Numbered from the stretch's first letter, positions 34,068 through 45,551 are shown. The stretch is 64,000 nt of DNA from Paraspadella gotoi (GCA_051294375.1 CM119270.1:6561556-6625555), one strand, 5' to 3'. Notes: generated by a model not told the origin, from the letters alone. Translations and numbers: made by a program.

Positions 34068-34196
34068 GCTTAGGACGCCCCTGAGCCTCTCGGAAGGAGA
34101 GGCTCCCGAGCTTTGGAGGGAATCCTCTTGATGCTCCCGATGGGCACGAGAGTGTCATCGCCTCTGGGTCGTCAGAGTTTCAAGCGCCTGGCGGGG
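34068..34196 (-). CDS. Candidate exon with near-perfect splice donor
   Basis: On the - strand the sequence ends CCTAAGCAG/GTAAGTATA, a complete match to the donor consensus at 34,067. Upstream, one frame reads MTLSCPSGASRGFPPK and FREAQGRPKQ into the donor. The same bases read on the + strand form a moderate acceptor (CTTACCTGCTTAG). The - strand reading is preferred because of the donor quality and the neighbouring - strand exon at 35,184-35,804. Confidence 0.35.
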
Positions 34197-34342
34197 GAGG
34201 TTGTGTACACATGCGCGAACCGCGTCTCCAAGGGCGCCGTCACAGTCTCCACACCCGGCGTCGTCTCCTCTTCCGGCGGCCGAACTTGAAACTTTGCGAA
34301 ATAGTGGATCGTCCGTCGTCCCTGGCGTGGGCCTCTCGCCGC

Positions 34343-34963
34343 TCACGGCGTTGGGCGGGGACAAAGTAAATCACGCACCGCTGCTCGTAGCGAACGTTGT
34401 GTCGCCATCCTTCCCTTCGCCCTCTTACAGTGAAGCTGCACCAGATCTTCTCTCGTAGTCGAAAACCATATATATAGGTGGACGAGCCTCTTCCGCCGAC
34501 TCCATCCCTCCTGCACATCCGGTAAGCATAGGAAAGGCCGGACTCTCCAGCCGTCAGCCCACACCATATTCCGCCTTGAGGCGTTTTTTTCGGCGAGGAT
34601 GGCTCGCGTTTGAGAGGGGGACTCGGCGAGTGGATTCTCCGGGCGATCCTCTGCTTCGAATTGCGTCGCCGGCGTCGGTGACTGAGAGAGGATTGAAGGT
34701 GCGGTTTCGATTCCTGTCGGGAGACCGAGAAGGCGAAGTGTGCACAGACGAAGGAGGAAGGTTAGAGTCCGTGGCCGACCCGACGTCGGAGTGACGCCGG
34801 GGAGTGGTCGCCTTTGTCGTCGTCGAGGCGTTGGAGAGGGTCCCGCAAGTCCCTTCGACGCTCCAAGATTTGTGATCCCACAAGAGGGCAGCTCGCGCTC
34901 TCGCACTGAGAGGCAGCTGTAGGCGCTCAGGCCTTCGGTTATCTCCCTCGAAAATCCTTCCAA
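34343..34963 (-). CDS. Candidate Ser/Thr/Arg-rich coding region, frame disturbed
   Basis: A 206-aa - strand frame covers this span. Its N-terminal part (DSNLEGFSREITEGLSAYSC) and an overlapping frame at 34,554-34,883 (TTTKATTPRRHSDVGSATD, then SVHTSPSRSPDRNRNRTFN and RRVPLSNASHPRRKKRLKAE) both look like disordered protein with basic patches. The best-looking reading switches frame near 34,830, as in the tensin exons. It lies downstream of the 35,184-35,804 exon on the same strand and may belong to the same gene. Family not recognised. Confidence 0.4.
   Translation of the reverse strand: MEGFSREITEGLSAYSCLSVRERELPSCGITNLGASKGLAGPSPTPRRRQRRPLPGVTPTSGRPRTLTFLLRLCTLRLLGLPTGIETAPSILSQSPTPATQFEAEDRPENPLAESPSQTRAILAEKNASRRNMVWADGWRVRPFLCLPDVQEGWSRRKRLVHLYIWFSTTREDLVQLHCKRAKGRMATQRSLRAAVRDLLCPRPTP
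34429..34521. CDS. Small exon candidate with splice sites on both strands
   Basis: On the - strand, acceptor ATGCTTACCGGATGTGCAG, an ATG at 34,505, the peptide MESAEEARPPIYMVFDYERR and donor CACT/GTAAGA at 34,428. On the + strand, acceptor CCTTCGCCCTCTTACAG, exon 34,431-34,521 and donor ATCCG/GTAAGC, but with an in-frame stop in each frame. The - strand reading is open and therefore preferred; this conflict cannot be settled from sequence alone. Confidence 0.35.
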
Positions 34964-35183
34964 GTTACTATCTCCAAGCGGAACGGCGTCGACGGAGACT
35001 CAAATCTCCTCCGCGACGCGAACGCTCGAAGTCCAGACGAAGCGAAAAACCAGACTAATCCGCAGAGAACGCCGGATCCAACAGAAAAAACAGATTTTTC
35101 AAGTCTGGGAGGCGCTGTCGAGCCGTGCCGGCTGAGCCGCTGAGGCTAGCGAAGCGAGAAGCATCCGTCGAAACGAGATTTAC

Positions 35184-35804
35184 CGCGAGGTGTGTCCGTC
35201 GTTGCTGCTCTGGTCCGCCGTGTGGGCTCCGTGCTTACGACCCAGCCCGCTGGCAACCGGAGTGAAACGCCGCTCCCGCCGCCATGCTCCTTGGAGAGAC
35301 AATGTTTGGGTTAGAGATGGTGGAGGCGGTTCCACTCTCAGAGGCGCGCCTGTATCCGGAGCGGGTGACTGTAAAGCGGACCCTTTTGCGCCGTCGGTAT
35401 TCGGTTTTATGAGACGGCGCCCAGAGATTTTGTATGGTCCCTGATGAGGCCCTTGAGGCGCCGAGGCGGCTGGGCGAGGCGATGGCTGGGCGTGGGGGCG
35501 GTTTGGTTGGGCGGGGTATACGTGAAGGTTGTTGTTGTTGTTGCTGTGGTTGTTGGTTGTGTTTTTTTATTCCTTGGATCTCTGGAACGACGACGACACG
35601 AAACCGATCTTCGCGACGAAATATTTTCCCTGAGTTTTTCGATCTTCGTTGGTCGTCGTCTATCGAAGGGTCGAATATTTGTGGAGAACTTTGGAACGAT
35701 CATGCGGATGGTATGTGTGGAATAGGCGATCTACGACTGATCCGTTGGAGGAGCGGACGACGTCGGTTGAGTGGAAAGCAGGGGAAGGGTAGGCATTTGC
35801 GTTG
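35184..35804 (-). CDS. Polyglutamine exon with SxIP-type motif, unknown gene
   Basis: The - strand exon is bounded by an excellent acceptor (long pyrimidine tract ending CCACCATCTGCCTAG) and a weaker donor CTCGCG/GTAAAT. It reads NANAYPSPAFHSTDVVRSSN, GSVVDRLFHTYHPHDRS and KVLHKYSTLR, then after a one-base shift near 35,660 SIDDDQRRSKNSGKIFRRED, QQPQQQQQQPSRIPRPTKPP and ASESGTASTISNPNIVSPRS, open to 35,235. The + strand over the same bases would give six consecutive Cys, which is unlikely. PSRIPRP resembles the SxIP motif with which cytoskeletal proteins bind EB1 at microtubule plus ends, in a typical Ser/Pro/Arg context. This suggests, but does not prove, a cytoskeletal scaffold protein. A tail frameshift near 35,235 is possible. 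Confidence 0.5.
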
Positions 35805-35819
35805 CTAGGCAGATGGTGG

Positions 35820-37600
35820 GATAGAACAAAAATGAGAATAATAATGATTAAACAGCGAGAAAAGACTTGTTAAAATGAAAATGGTAGCAAGGAGTAACTG
35901 CCGAATTCCTTTTTTGAACGTATTAGGGTTGATTATGTATGAAAGAACTAATTTGATAAATTGTTTACTACTTTTTTTAGTTTATCTTGTTAATGAGGAC
36001 GGGCTTTCATTTAATATTTCTCCGACCAGTAGAGAAAATTTCTTTTAAATCGTCTTGTAAAGGTATTTGTTTACGGTTTTCTGAGGGAGAAAAACGACGC
36101 ACTAATGATTTGCGGAAGACCGGATTTCATCCGCACCACCGAAATCATCGCGCGAGTGCGCCACATAGTTTATTAGCCAATCGGCTCAGATCATTTCACA
36201 ACAGCAGATGGAGTCGTCGCGTTAAATTGATGAGAATGTGGGCCCTTTAAAGATTTTTTTTTAAAAAAGATTTTAAAAGTCTGATTACTTATTGGAAAGT
36301 ATTTAATATAATTATATGTAATTTAAATTATTCAAAAGTTATATTTAAATCTGTTTACATATAGATGTAAGAAATTCTTAAAATGTTGACATCTATAAAA
36401 ACTTTTTCCGATATTCTTCTTGGTTGTGAGATGGACGTCATTTTTTTATTTCTTTTCGATTCGATGACCACTAGAAACTTCGATACAGAAAGAAAAACGC
36501 CGAGTAACTTTTAATTGGGATTCAAGCCTCTCCAGTTTCATGGTCTTTACGCTATGTCTGCAGACACTTTATCAATCCATCGTGAGGTTTTTAGAAGGTC
36601 TCTCTTCTCTCTCTCTCTCTCTCTACCTCTCTCCTCTCCTCTTTGCTCTCTCATCTCCCTCTCTTATCTCCTTCTCTCTTCTCTTCTCTCCTCTCTTTTT
36701 CTCCTCTTCATCGCCCAAACGATCTTATGTAAGGAGGAACGAACTTTAAGAACCATCCCTCTCAACACATACTCTCTTCTCTCTTCATCCTCTCTCTCTC
36801 GAAACCATCTCTCCTCTCTCTCTCTCTCTCCTCTCTCTCTCCTCCTCCTCATACCATCTATAACTCTCTCATCTCTCTGAAGGAATAATAAAACGAAAAC
36901 AAGAGGCGATTCAAACTCTCGAGCTCTTCCTTCGTTTTACGGTTCGACCCTCACAGTGAATGAAAATTGGTGAATGGAGCAAGGGAGGTGGCGATAGATG
37001 GGGTATAGAAATATATCTGCGTTGATCGGAGTGAGGGTCAAAAAAACTGATATATTATAATGGGGTGATGTGTGCAAGGCATTTTAATCTATTTCTGCAA
37101 TTGGAATTTGATTACGTTCAATCGAGGGCAGCGGGGAATTGTCGGGCGTTTCAATGAAAAGAGTTTGGTTTGATGTTGAACTGTAAATGTTGACTTATCT
37201 CTGAAAAAAACAATCTTTCCGTTCATTTCCCAGGTCTGTAAGATAAATTATATTGTGCGCTATGATGTCTCGGGAAATACTGTGATAAGAAAAGACTCTG
37301 CGAGAAAGCACGAAGAGAGAGAGAGAGAGTGAGAGAGAGAAGATGCAGTCAGAGAGACGGAAAGTAGAGCAGATTATTATCACTAAGAGTCAGGCTATGT
37401 ACGGATGACCTTGACTCTTAGTAAGTGCTCTGTTCGTAGATTTTTAGAATTTATTTATAATTCGTGACTCGTTTCAAGATATAGAGCTACAATTTTTCAT
37501 TTCAAACGGGTGATCGCCGTTTTGTCAATACACGATTCATCTAGGAGGTTTTTTGTCCATTCCCGCGCAAATTTGTGCCCAATCGCATTTTTTGGTTCCC
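35820..37600. other. Unique non-coding DNA with CT tracts
   Basis: Includes interrupted (CT)n at 36,600-36,720 and 36,775-36,850 and a GA tract at 37,313-37,335. The frames at 35,987-36,250 and 36,515-36,880 have no splice or domain support. Confidence 0.5.
37381..37424. repeat. Small inverted repeat
   Basis: CACTAAGAGTCAGG and CCTTGACTCTTAGTA face each other across a loop of about 14 bp. The hairpin stem is about 14 bp with one mismatch. It does not resemble a rho-independent terminator and the context is eukaryotic. Confidence 0.6.
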
Positions 37601-37669
37601 GTTTCTACTTTTTTTCACCACATTCTATCCATCAATGTTGTCCATCGCTCTAGTCCGTCATCCGCACCC

Positions 37670-37850
37670 GACTTTCCACGGTGAGGCTAGCCTACGCCCT
37701 CTCCGCGGGCATCGCACCCGCGCGTCCCATTTTCCGGAGTCGAGGTAATATTTTCTTATCGATCCGGAATAAAGTCCTCATCCACTCAGATCCAGAAAGA
37801 GAAGGGGCCACTTTTTCCCCTAAATTGATCTGGGGCAGAGAGAGGCAGAG

Positions 37851-37903
<53 letters not shown>

Positions 37904-38180
37904 TGAGAGAGGAGAGGAGGAGAAGGAGAGAAAAGAGAGAGAGAGTAGTCTCTGCTCCCGGAGTGAAGATGGAGCAATCAGAATTCCAGCAAAGGTTTTT
38001 CGGGATCGGTCGATCGAAAGGAACCGGGACTCACCAGCGTGCCTGGCCCGTCGCTGGATCATGTGATTCCGCGGACAGTTGTGCTCAGGGACTGGACGAG
38101 GGGCAGCTAGAAAGTTGGCGTACAGAAGGGGAAAAGGGAGTGAGGCGCGGAGGAGGGTGTTGAGCAGCAGAGGGAAAGAG
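37670..38180 (+). repeat. Diverged copy of block E
   Basis: Matches 18,435-18,860 in the same orientation: GTGAGGC, CGGAGTCGAGGTAATATT, GGGCCACTTTT, a GA run, GGAGCAATCAGAATTCCA and GAAAGTTGGCGT. It is clearly noisier than the other E copies, with a pure GA run of about 45 bp at 37,856-37,899. Confidence 0.75.
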
Positions 38181-39150
38181 AAGATGGATGTAGATTCCAC
38201 GGAGTGGTTATGGCAGAGTATGTGCGCGAGACTTTTCAGAATGCTAGGAAATGTGAGACAGGATTTATAGAGGCCAGCATGCGGATCGGCATGCATAGTT
38301 AGTAGCGGCTTAAGGGTTGATGGAGAATTATGAGAGTAAACATGAGCTACGTGAGGAGACCGTCAGTTTACTGTGGTCATACTATAAGCACTATGAACGT
38401 TAGCCTGTAGAAATATTTAGATTACTATGGAAGAACTTGCTTCGCCTGTTATTTATGCAATGGGTAATGATCGCAATTACAGAACTATGAAGCAGGGGTA
38501 TGAGAATATTCAGAATCGATCGCGTATTAGCCAGACGCATCACCGCAGCGAATCATTTTTTGTTCATGAAGACAGCTTTTTATTTGTAATACTTTTTCAT
38601 CCATTGCAGCTTCTTTGTCTTTAGTATTTTCCTCTCAATGAATCGGATGTATCCACCCCACGTGTCGGTAGTGGTTCTCTTACGGAGAGTACTAGTATTG
38701 TTATGTTATTTGGCTCTATCTGGAGGTATTCCCGGTTTAGTTGCGATGAACACCGAATAGAAATAGATTCGCACTACTGGAGGAGCAGGCTCTTATATGC
38801 GGTTAGTCCCGAATTTATAAAGAATTATGAAATAGATGGCACATTACCTTTCACCAGATAATATGATAGACGGGTGATTCGTATAAGGTTAATTGTGGTT
38901 TATGGCAGCCGACGATTGGTGAGTGGCAGTTAGATTCTATGCAGACACGTGTGTGCGATGACGATATTTAAGATGCACAACGGTGCATTGAGGACGTTTA
39001 CTGCTACGTAGCCAAGTAATAGATGACTGACACTGACCATTGGTCTTGGCACATTCATTGAGTGTGAGATTACGAATAGTAATGAGGTCAGTTTCATGTC
39101 CATCACGAAGCGGCAAGGCTATGAGTAGTGCGCCTCGATAACATCTGTCA
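38180..39150. other. No similarity or gene seen; probably very poor sequence
   Basis: By collinearity this should correspond to 18,880-19,180, but no landmark survives and the length is about three times greater. Composition is near random and unlike the surrounding AT- or CT-rich DNA. Confidence 0.4.
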
Positions 39151-39159
39151 TTTCCCTTT

Positions 39160-39600
39160 TCTCTCCCTAACTTACCCTCGCCTTTCTCTGGCTAATGGAG
39201 GTATGATGGCTTGAAGGCAACATTGGTTAAGACCTAGGCTTGATTTTCCTCCCAACCCCGATCCTCCCTTATTCCTTCCCTTTTCCTCCAACAGTCCGGT
39301 CCTTTTCTTCCAACACCAGCTCCCTTGGTTCCTCCAACCACACCGCGCTCCCTTTTTCGCTTCCCTTATTCCTCCCAACTCCCCTCCCTTTTCCCTCCAC
39401 AGTCCTACCTTTGTCCTCCCACTCCGCCCTCTTCTTCCTCCCTTTTCCCCCTCCCACAACTTCCTCCCTTTTTTCCTCCAACTCACTGCCGTCCCTTTTC
39501 CTTCCCAACTCCGTCCCTTTTNNNNNNNNNNNNNNNNNNNNNNNNNGAAAAGGGAGGAAAAGGGAGGGAGTTGGGAGGAAAAGGGAACAGATGTTAAAAG
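39160..39600. repeat. GA minisatellite family folding back on a 25-N gap
   Basis: Left of the gap the units read CCTCCCAACTCC-type (complement), right of it GGGAGTTGGGAGG-type. The orientation flips exactly across 39,522-39,546. Confidence 0.9.
39522..39546. other. Assembly gap, exactly 25 N, at inversion point
   Basis: Gap located at the symmetry point between opposite-strand minisatellite arrays. Confidence 0.98.
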
Positions 39601-40037
39601 GGAAAGAGAATGGAACGAATAAAATAAATATGAAGGACGATTTAAGGAAAGGTATTATGGGAAATAAAGAAAAGTACCTTAAAACGTGAATGAAGGATAA
39701 AACTAAAAAAGAACTGCTAAGGAAAGTATTACAAATAAAAAGCGTCATGAAAAATGTGAAAATTCACTTAAGATTTTCATGGCCTTTGATCATATTCGGT
39801 ACCAGTATGTACCAGTACGTGCCAACTTTCATTGGAAACTCGCGCCAACACCTTGGAACACCATTCTCTCCCTCTGCGCCAACCCCTCGCGCCACTCCTT
39901 TTCCCTGTACGCCAACTTTCTACTTCCCCTCTCCAGCGCCAACTTTCCGCGCCAGAGGCCAGACGCGGGTCGGTTTCTTTCGGATCGACGCCGAAAAACC
40001 TTTGACTGGATTCTTGATGCTCCATTTCCTCGGAGCG

Positions 40038-40120
<83 letters not shown>

Positions 40121-41957
40121 ATTTAGAAAAGTGGCCCTTTCTCTTTCTGGTCTGAGTGATCGTAGGATTTATCGATCGAAAGAATATTACCTCGACTCCG
40201 AAAATGGGGGCGGGTGGTGCCGGAGGGCGTGGCCTCACCGGAAGTCGGGTTGGGACGGATAGGCGATGGACAAATTGATGGATAGAATGGTGAAAAAAAT
40301 AGAACGGACAAAATGATGGACAAATTATGGACAAAAACAATGAATCGTGTTATGGACAAATTGAAATGAAAAATAATTAACAAATTTATAAATAAATTTA
40401 AAAATCTCGAAAGAATCCTAATAGCTGCTCTTAGTGATTAAAGGGTCCACGAGATTCGTCGAAAATGACTTGATTTTGTCTCAAAAGTTATTTGGGTTTC
40501 GTGAGTGAAGCGATTGCGCAATCACGACAAGGTTTGTCTTTTTTCCATCCACTCTTTACACGTCTTCTCGTCAAAATTGCACCTAATTCCACCTAAACCT
40601 AAGATCGCCCCCCTTCCTTCCCCGCCACCCCCCACCTCCCTTCGCTTAAAGGGAAGCACTCTGTCTCCCTCTCACCTCACTCCGCTTAAAGGGACACACT
40701 CTGTCTCCCTCTCACCTCCCTCCGCTTAAAATTTTTCTCTTTTTGCTGAAAATTGTTGCAGGAATTCAGAAATCCTCATCGCCGATGCTTGGCTATGTTT
40801 TGTGTGAGTTGAAATTGGCCATTTTTTTTAGAGTGCCCTATTTCAGCTTAAATTTAAAATTTTAGAATCGGGTTAGGGATTAATGTTACCGAAAAGGGCG
40901 TTTTCGTAAAATAGTGCTGTAGAATTTTCATTTTCTCAGGATTGAATCTTTCGAAAATTAAAACGACACAGCGAATGGATTGCCTTTTTTTTTTTTTGGC
41001 GGCGCCACCACCTCGCGCAGCACCGAGACGGTGCTCTGCGTCGCCGACCCGTTGAAGCCCCAGCTCGTTATTGCGGCGCCCCCGTTTGCTGAGTTACGTT
41101 CGCGAGTTCGAAGCCTCGTTAAATCGGGAGGGCGTGTCGGTGCCCCTCCAAAACGGGGGGTGGGTTGGAGAGCTGGTGGTCGGAATCCAATGCCTCCGGG
41201 GGGAATGTCAATGCCCCCCGGGGAAACTTGAAAGATTTAAACGTCTCTCTCTCGCTCGCTCTCTCGCTCGCTCTCTCGCAATATATCTTTTTTCCCTCTC
41301 CCTACCTCGCTCTCACTTTCTCTTTCCCCTCTCGTGATATTTTTTCTGTCCTGGATCTGACTGTCTGTCTATCAGGANNNNNNNNNNNNNNNNNNNNNNN
41401 NNNNNNNNNNNNNNNNNNNNNNNNNNNNNNNNNNNNNNNNNNNNNNNNNNNNNNNNNNNNNNNNNNNNNNNNNNNNNNNNNNNNNNNNNNNNNNNNNNNN
41501 NNNNNNNNNNNNNNNNNNNNNNNNNNNNNNNNNNNNNNNNNNNNNNNNNNNNNNNNNNNNNNNNNNNNNNNNNNNNNNNNNNNNNNNNNNNNNNNNNNNN
41601 NNNNNNNNNNNNNNNNNNNNNNNNNNNNNNNNNNNNNNNNNNNNNNNNNNNNNNNNNNNNNNNNNNNNNNNNNNNNNNNNNNNNNNNNNNNNNNNNNNNN
41701 NNNNNNNNNNNNNNNNNNNNNNNNNNNNNNNNNNNNCTCTCTCTATTTCTCTCTCTCTCTATTTCTCTCTCTCTCTATTTCTCTGGCTCTCATCCCCCTC
41801 TTTCTCTTTTTTTGTGAAGAAGAACAGAATTGAAGATATAAAATCTTAAATCTTTCTTTTTAAAAAAAGAAAGAAATAAGGAAATAGAAGGAACTCCAGT
41901 TGAAATATGACTCCATTCCACGTCAATGGGAAGAGACTGAATAAGTCAAAGGTTACG
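39596..41957 (-). repeat. Block E copy, inverted relative to 16.6-19.15 kb
   Basis: The cleanest copy of E: GCGCCAACTTTC cluster at 39,825-39,960, a long pure (CT)n at 40,040-40,117, ATGGACAAA repeats, the CTTAAAGGGA repeats at 40,635-40,735, the GC-rich frame at 40,980-41,240 and the ATTCCACGTCAATGGGAAG flank at 41,915. It contains a 359-N gap at 41,378-41,736. It lies about 3.9 kb before a tandem copy at 43.4-45.9 kb. Confidence 0.9.
41378..41736. other. Assembly gap, 359 N
   Basis: Estimated-size gap that replaces about 420 bp present in the tandem copy at about 45,335-45,640. Confidence 0.98.
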
Positions 41958-41982
41958 NNNNNNNNNNNNNNNNNNNNNNNNN
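41958..41982. other. Assembly gap, exactly 25 N, between E and F' copies
   Basis: Joins the E flank (ending GTCAAAGGTTACG) directly to F' sequence (AACATGTCTAGTT), a junction not found elsewhere in the window. Confidence 0.98.
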
Positions 41983-41999
41983 AAAAATAAAATAAACAA

Positions 42000-43050
42000 C
42001 ATGTCTAGTTCAAGCAAACCGAGTTTTGCTATGTGCAATGTTTCCATGCAAACAATTCAGAGATCTAAGAACTTACGTACATGAAAATTTACGCCAAAAA
42101 TAAACTCAAACAAACCAAAAACGTTCAACAAACAGCGGGTCGCAAAATTTTTTTTAAGATGGAGTAAATGAAAGAGAGGGGAAGAGAGAGAGAGAAGAGA
42201 GAGAGGAGAGAGACGAAGAGAAAGAGAGAGGAGAGGAGAGAAGAGAGAGAGAAAACCGTGCATCAACGCTCCCTTGGTATGTGATGGAACCTGCCTTTCT
42301 TTCCGCCCTCCTGCCAGCATTCCGACCGCAGGTTTCTTACGTAGACGCCCATATTTGGAAGAAACCCTCTTTCATCTCTCGACGCTCCCTCTCTCTCTCT
42401 CTCATCTCTCTTCTCTCTCTCTCTCTCTCTCTCTCTGCTCTCTCTCTCCTCTCTGTCTCTCTCTCATTCTCTCTCTCTCTCTCTCGCCTGTCTGAAAAGT
42501 GCGTTGGAAATTTTGGCTCAAGGGAAGGTGGCTTTGGTCAGACTTTGTTGGCAGAGTGGTTTGGTTTGGAGGGAAGTTGGAGTAAATGGACAGAAAATAG
42601 GGTTGAAAAAAGTTTGTTAAGAATAATAATGTCTTAATTGACTACTGTGTTAAAGACAGGGAAGAAAGTTTATTAAAATTTCATTTACGTTTCTTTGTAC
42701 ATAGTTAAATCTGACGGACCAATCAGCCTTGATAGCTCACTTGCATAATAGGTAACTTTTAAAAGTATTGATACTATATATCACTATCGTGAAAATCGTT
42801 TTAAAAAAATATTTCGAGTTACAGCTCGTTAACGGATTTCAAATTTCATTCGATGAGGAAATTTTCCCGCGAAAAGAGCGGAAAGGTTCTTGGTCACGTT
42901 TCACGAATCGGTTTTCGGAATTTCCGAGATGAATCGAATTTCTCATTGAGTATTTGGGTCAAGTTTCTGCGAAGACCACTTTTTGGTCCGAATTCCCAGG
43001 GAGATGAATCGGAAGAGAAAAGAAGAAAGAAGTTTCGGGAGTTAAATATA
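42000..43050 (-). repeat. Partial third copy of F (complement of 19,500-20,560)
   Basis: Matches 27,010-28,040 in the same orientation: GAGTTTTGCTATGTGCAATG, AAAACCGTGCATC, TCTGAAAAG, GTGTTAAAGACA and CAGGGAGATGAATCGGAAGA. It is flanked downstream by the GA minisatellite at 43,050-43,400. Confidence 0.9.
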
Positions 43051-43400
43051 GGCGAGGGAGTGGGAGGAAAATGGAGGGTGTTTGGGAGGAAAAGCGGTGA
43101 CGGTAGTTGGGATAAAAACGGGACGGATTGGGAGGAAAAGGGAGGGATTGGGAGCGAAAAAGGGAGGAAAAAGGAGGATTGGAGGAAAAGGTAGGAGTTG
43201 GGAGGAAAGGGGAGGGAGTGGGAGGAAAAGGGAGGAAACCAGGGAGGGTGCTTGGGAGGAACAAAGGGAGGTGACCATAGATCTGGGGAGAAACAGGTAC
43301 GTAGGTTCGGGCAGGGGGAAAGACACGGAGGGAAAAAGGGAGGGAGTTGAGGGGAAAAGGGAGGAAAAGCGACGAGGGAGTTTGGAGGACAAACGGGAAC
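43050..43400 (+). repeat. GA minisatellite, further array
   Basis: Same 16-24 bp unit as at 2,330-3,345, more degenerate. It links the F and E copies exactly as in the opposite-strand arrangement at 19,180-19,500. Confidence 0.9.
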
Positions 43401-43898
43401 AGATTGTTAAAAGGGAAAGAATGAATGAACGAATAAAATAAATATGAAGGACGATTTAAGGAAAGGTATAATGGGAAATAAAGAAAAGTACACTAAAACG
43501 TGGAATGAAGGAATAAACTAAAAAAAAGAACTGCTAAGGAAGAGATTACAAATAAAAAAGCGTCAGAAATTTGACAAATTCACTTAAGATTCATGCGCCT
43601 TCTGATCATATTCATCCGCGTACCAGATGTACCAAAGTACGTCGCCCAACCTTTCATTGAAGAAAACTGCGCCAACCACCTTGGAACACATTCTTCTCCC
43701 TCTAGCAGCACCCTCGACGCCACTCCTCTTCACCATGTAGCCAAACTTTCGTACACTATCCCCTCTCAGCGCCCAACTTATCGCGCCAGAGGCCAGACCG
43801 CGGGTCCTGTTTCTTCTCCCCGGAGCCACGGCCCCCAACAAAACCGTTTGACCTGGATTCTCCTGTATGCTCCATTTCCTCGGAGGCGAGATCTCTCT

Positions 43899-43948
<50 letters not shown>

Positions 43949-45551
43949 TCTCTCTCTCTCTCCTCCTCTCTCTCATCTCTCTCCCATTCCATTTAGAAAA
44001 AGTTGGCCCCTTTCTTTTCTGGTTGAGTATTCTCGTAGATTATACGATCGAATAGAAATTACGCTCCGACTCCCGAAAACGGCGCTGCGTTGGGTGCCGG
44101 ACGTGGTCACCGGGAAGTTCGGTGTTGAACGGCATAGGCATGGACAAATTGATGGATAGCAATGGGTGAAAAAAATAGAACGGACCCCGAAAATGATGGA
44201 ACAAATTATGACAAAACAACCAAAATGAATCGTGTTATGGAACAAATTGAACTGACAAAATGGTCGTTTTGTCAATTAAACACAATTTATAAGCAATAAA
44301 TTTAAAAAATCTCGAAAGAATCCTATAGCTCGCTGCTTAGTGATTAAAAGGGTCCCCACGGAGAGTTCGTCGAAAATGACTTGACTTTTTTTGTCTCAAA
44401 AGCTTTACTTTGGTTTCGTGAGTGGACGAGCGCAATCACGACAAGGTTTGTCTTTATTCCATCCACTCTTTTACACTCTATCTCGCAAATTGCACCTTAC
44501 AATCCCCTAAACCTAAGATCGCCCCTTTCCTTCCCCGACCCACCCCCACCTCCCTTCGCCTTAAAGGGACAGCCACAATCTGTCTCCCTCTCACCTCACT
44601 TCCGCTAAAGGGAACGCTCTGTCTCCCTCTCACTCCCTCCGCTTAAAATTTTTTTCTTTTTGCTTGAACAATTGTTGCAGGAATTTCAGAATCCTTCATC
44701 GCCGAGTTGGCTATTGTTTTGTGTGAGTTGAACATTGGCCATTTTTAGATGCCCCTATTTCAGCTTAAATTTAAAATTTTTAGAAGTCGGGTTAGGATTA
44801 ATGTTACCGAAAAGGGCTGTTTCGTAATAAATAGTGCTGTTAGAAATTTTTCATTTTCTCAGGATTGAATCTTTCAAAATTAAAACGCACAGGCGAGATG
44901 ATTGCTTTTTTTTTTTCTGGCGGACGCCACCACCCGCCGGCAGCACCGAGACGGTGCTCTCATGCCGTCGCCGACCCGTTGAAGCCCCAGTCGTTATTCG
45001 GCGCCCCTCGTTTCTGAGTACATAGTTCGCGATGTCGACAGCCTCGTAGAATCGGGAGGGCTAGCGTTCCCGGTGCCCCTCCAAAAACGGGCGGGTTGGA
45101 ATGAGTGTGTGGCTCGGTAACCAATGCCTCCGGGGGGAATGTCAATGCCCCCCGGGAGGCAACATACTTGGTAGAAGATACAAATGTATGCTCTCTCTCG
45201 CTAATCATCCTTCCCTCTCGCAAATATATTTTTATTCCCTTCTTCCACTACCTCGCTTCATCACCTTTCTCTCTTCCCCTCTCGAAATGATATTTTTCTG
45301 TCCTGGATCTGACTTGCTCCTGTCTATCAGGATTGTACTTTCGGTTGGTTTTTTTTTTGTCTTCGTCTTTTTAAATTTGAAAATAAACAAACGTGCTATA
45401 TATTTTAATTCTTCTGTTGAAGATGTTTTCCCACCCTCTCTCACTTCTCTCTCTCTTCAGGTTTGTCCTTTATCATATCCCATTCTCCCTTTCTCTCTCT
45501 CTCCTCCTCCGTCTCTCTCTCTCCTTCGTCTGCTCTCTTTCTCTCTTGCTT

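Noticed and set aside
36930-36960. GGTTCGACCCT, matching a tRNA B box
   Set aside because: No A box at the right distance and no cloverleaf; chance match.
37381-37424. Hairpin considered as a transcription terminator
   Set aside because: Eukaryotic context, no T-run after the stem.
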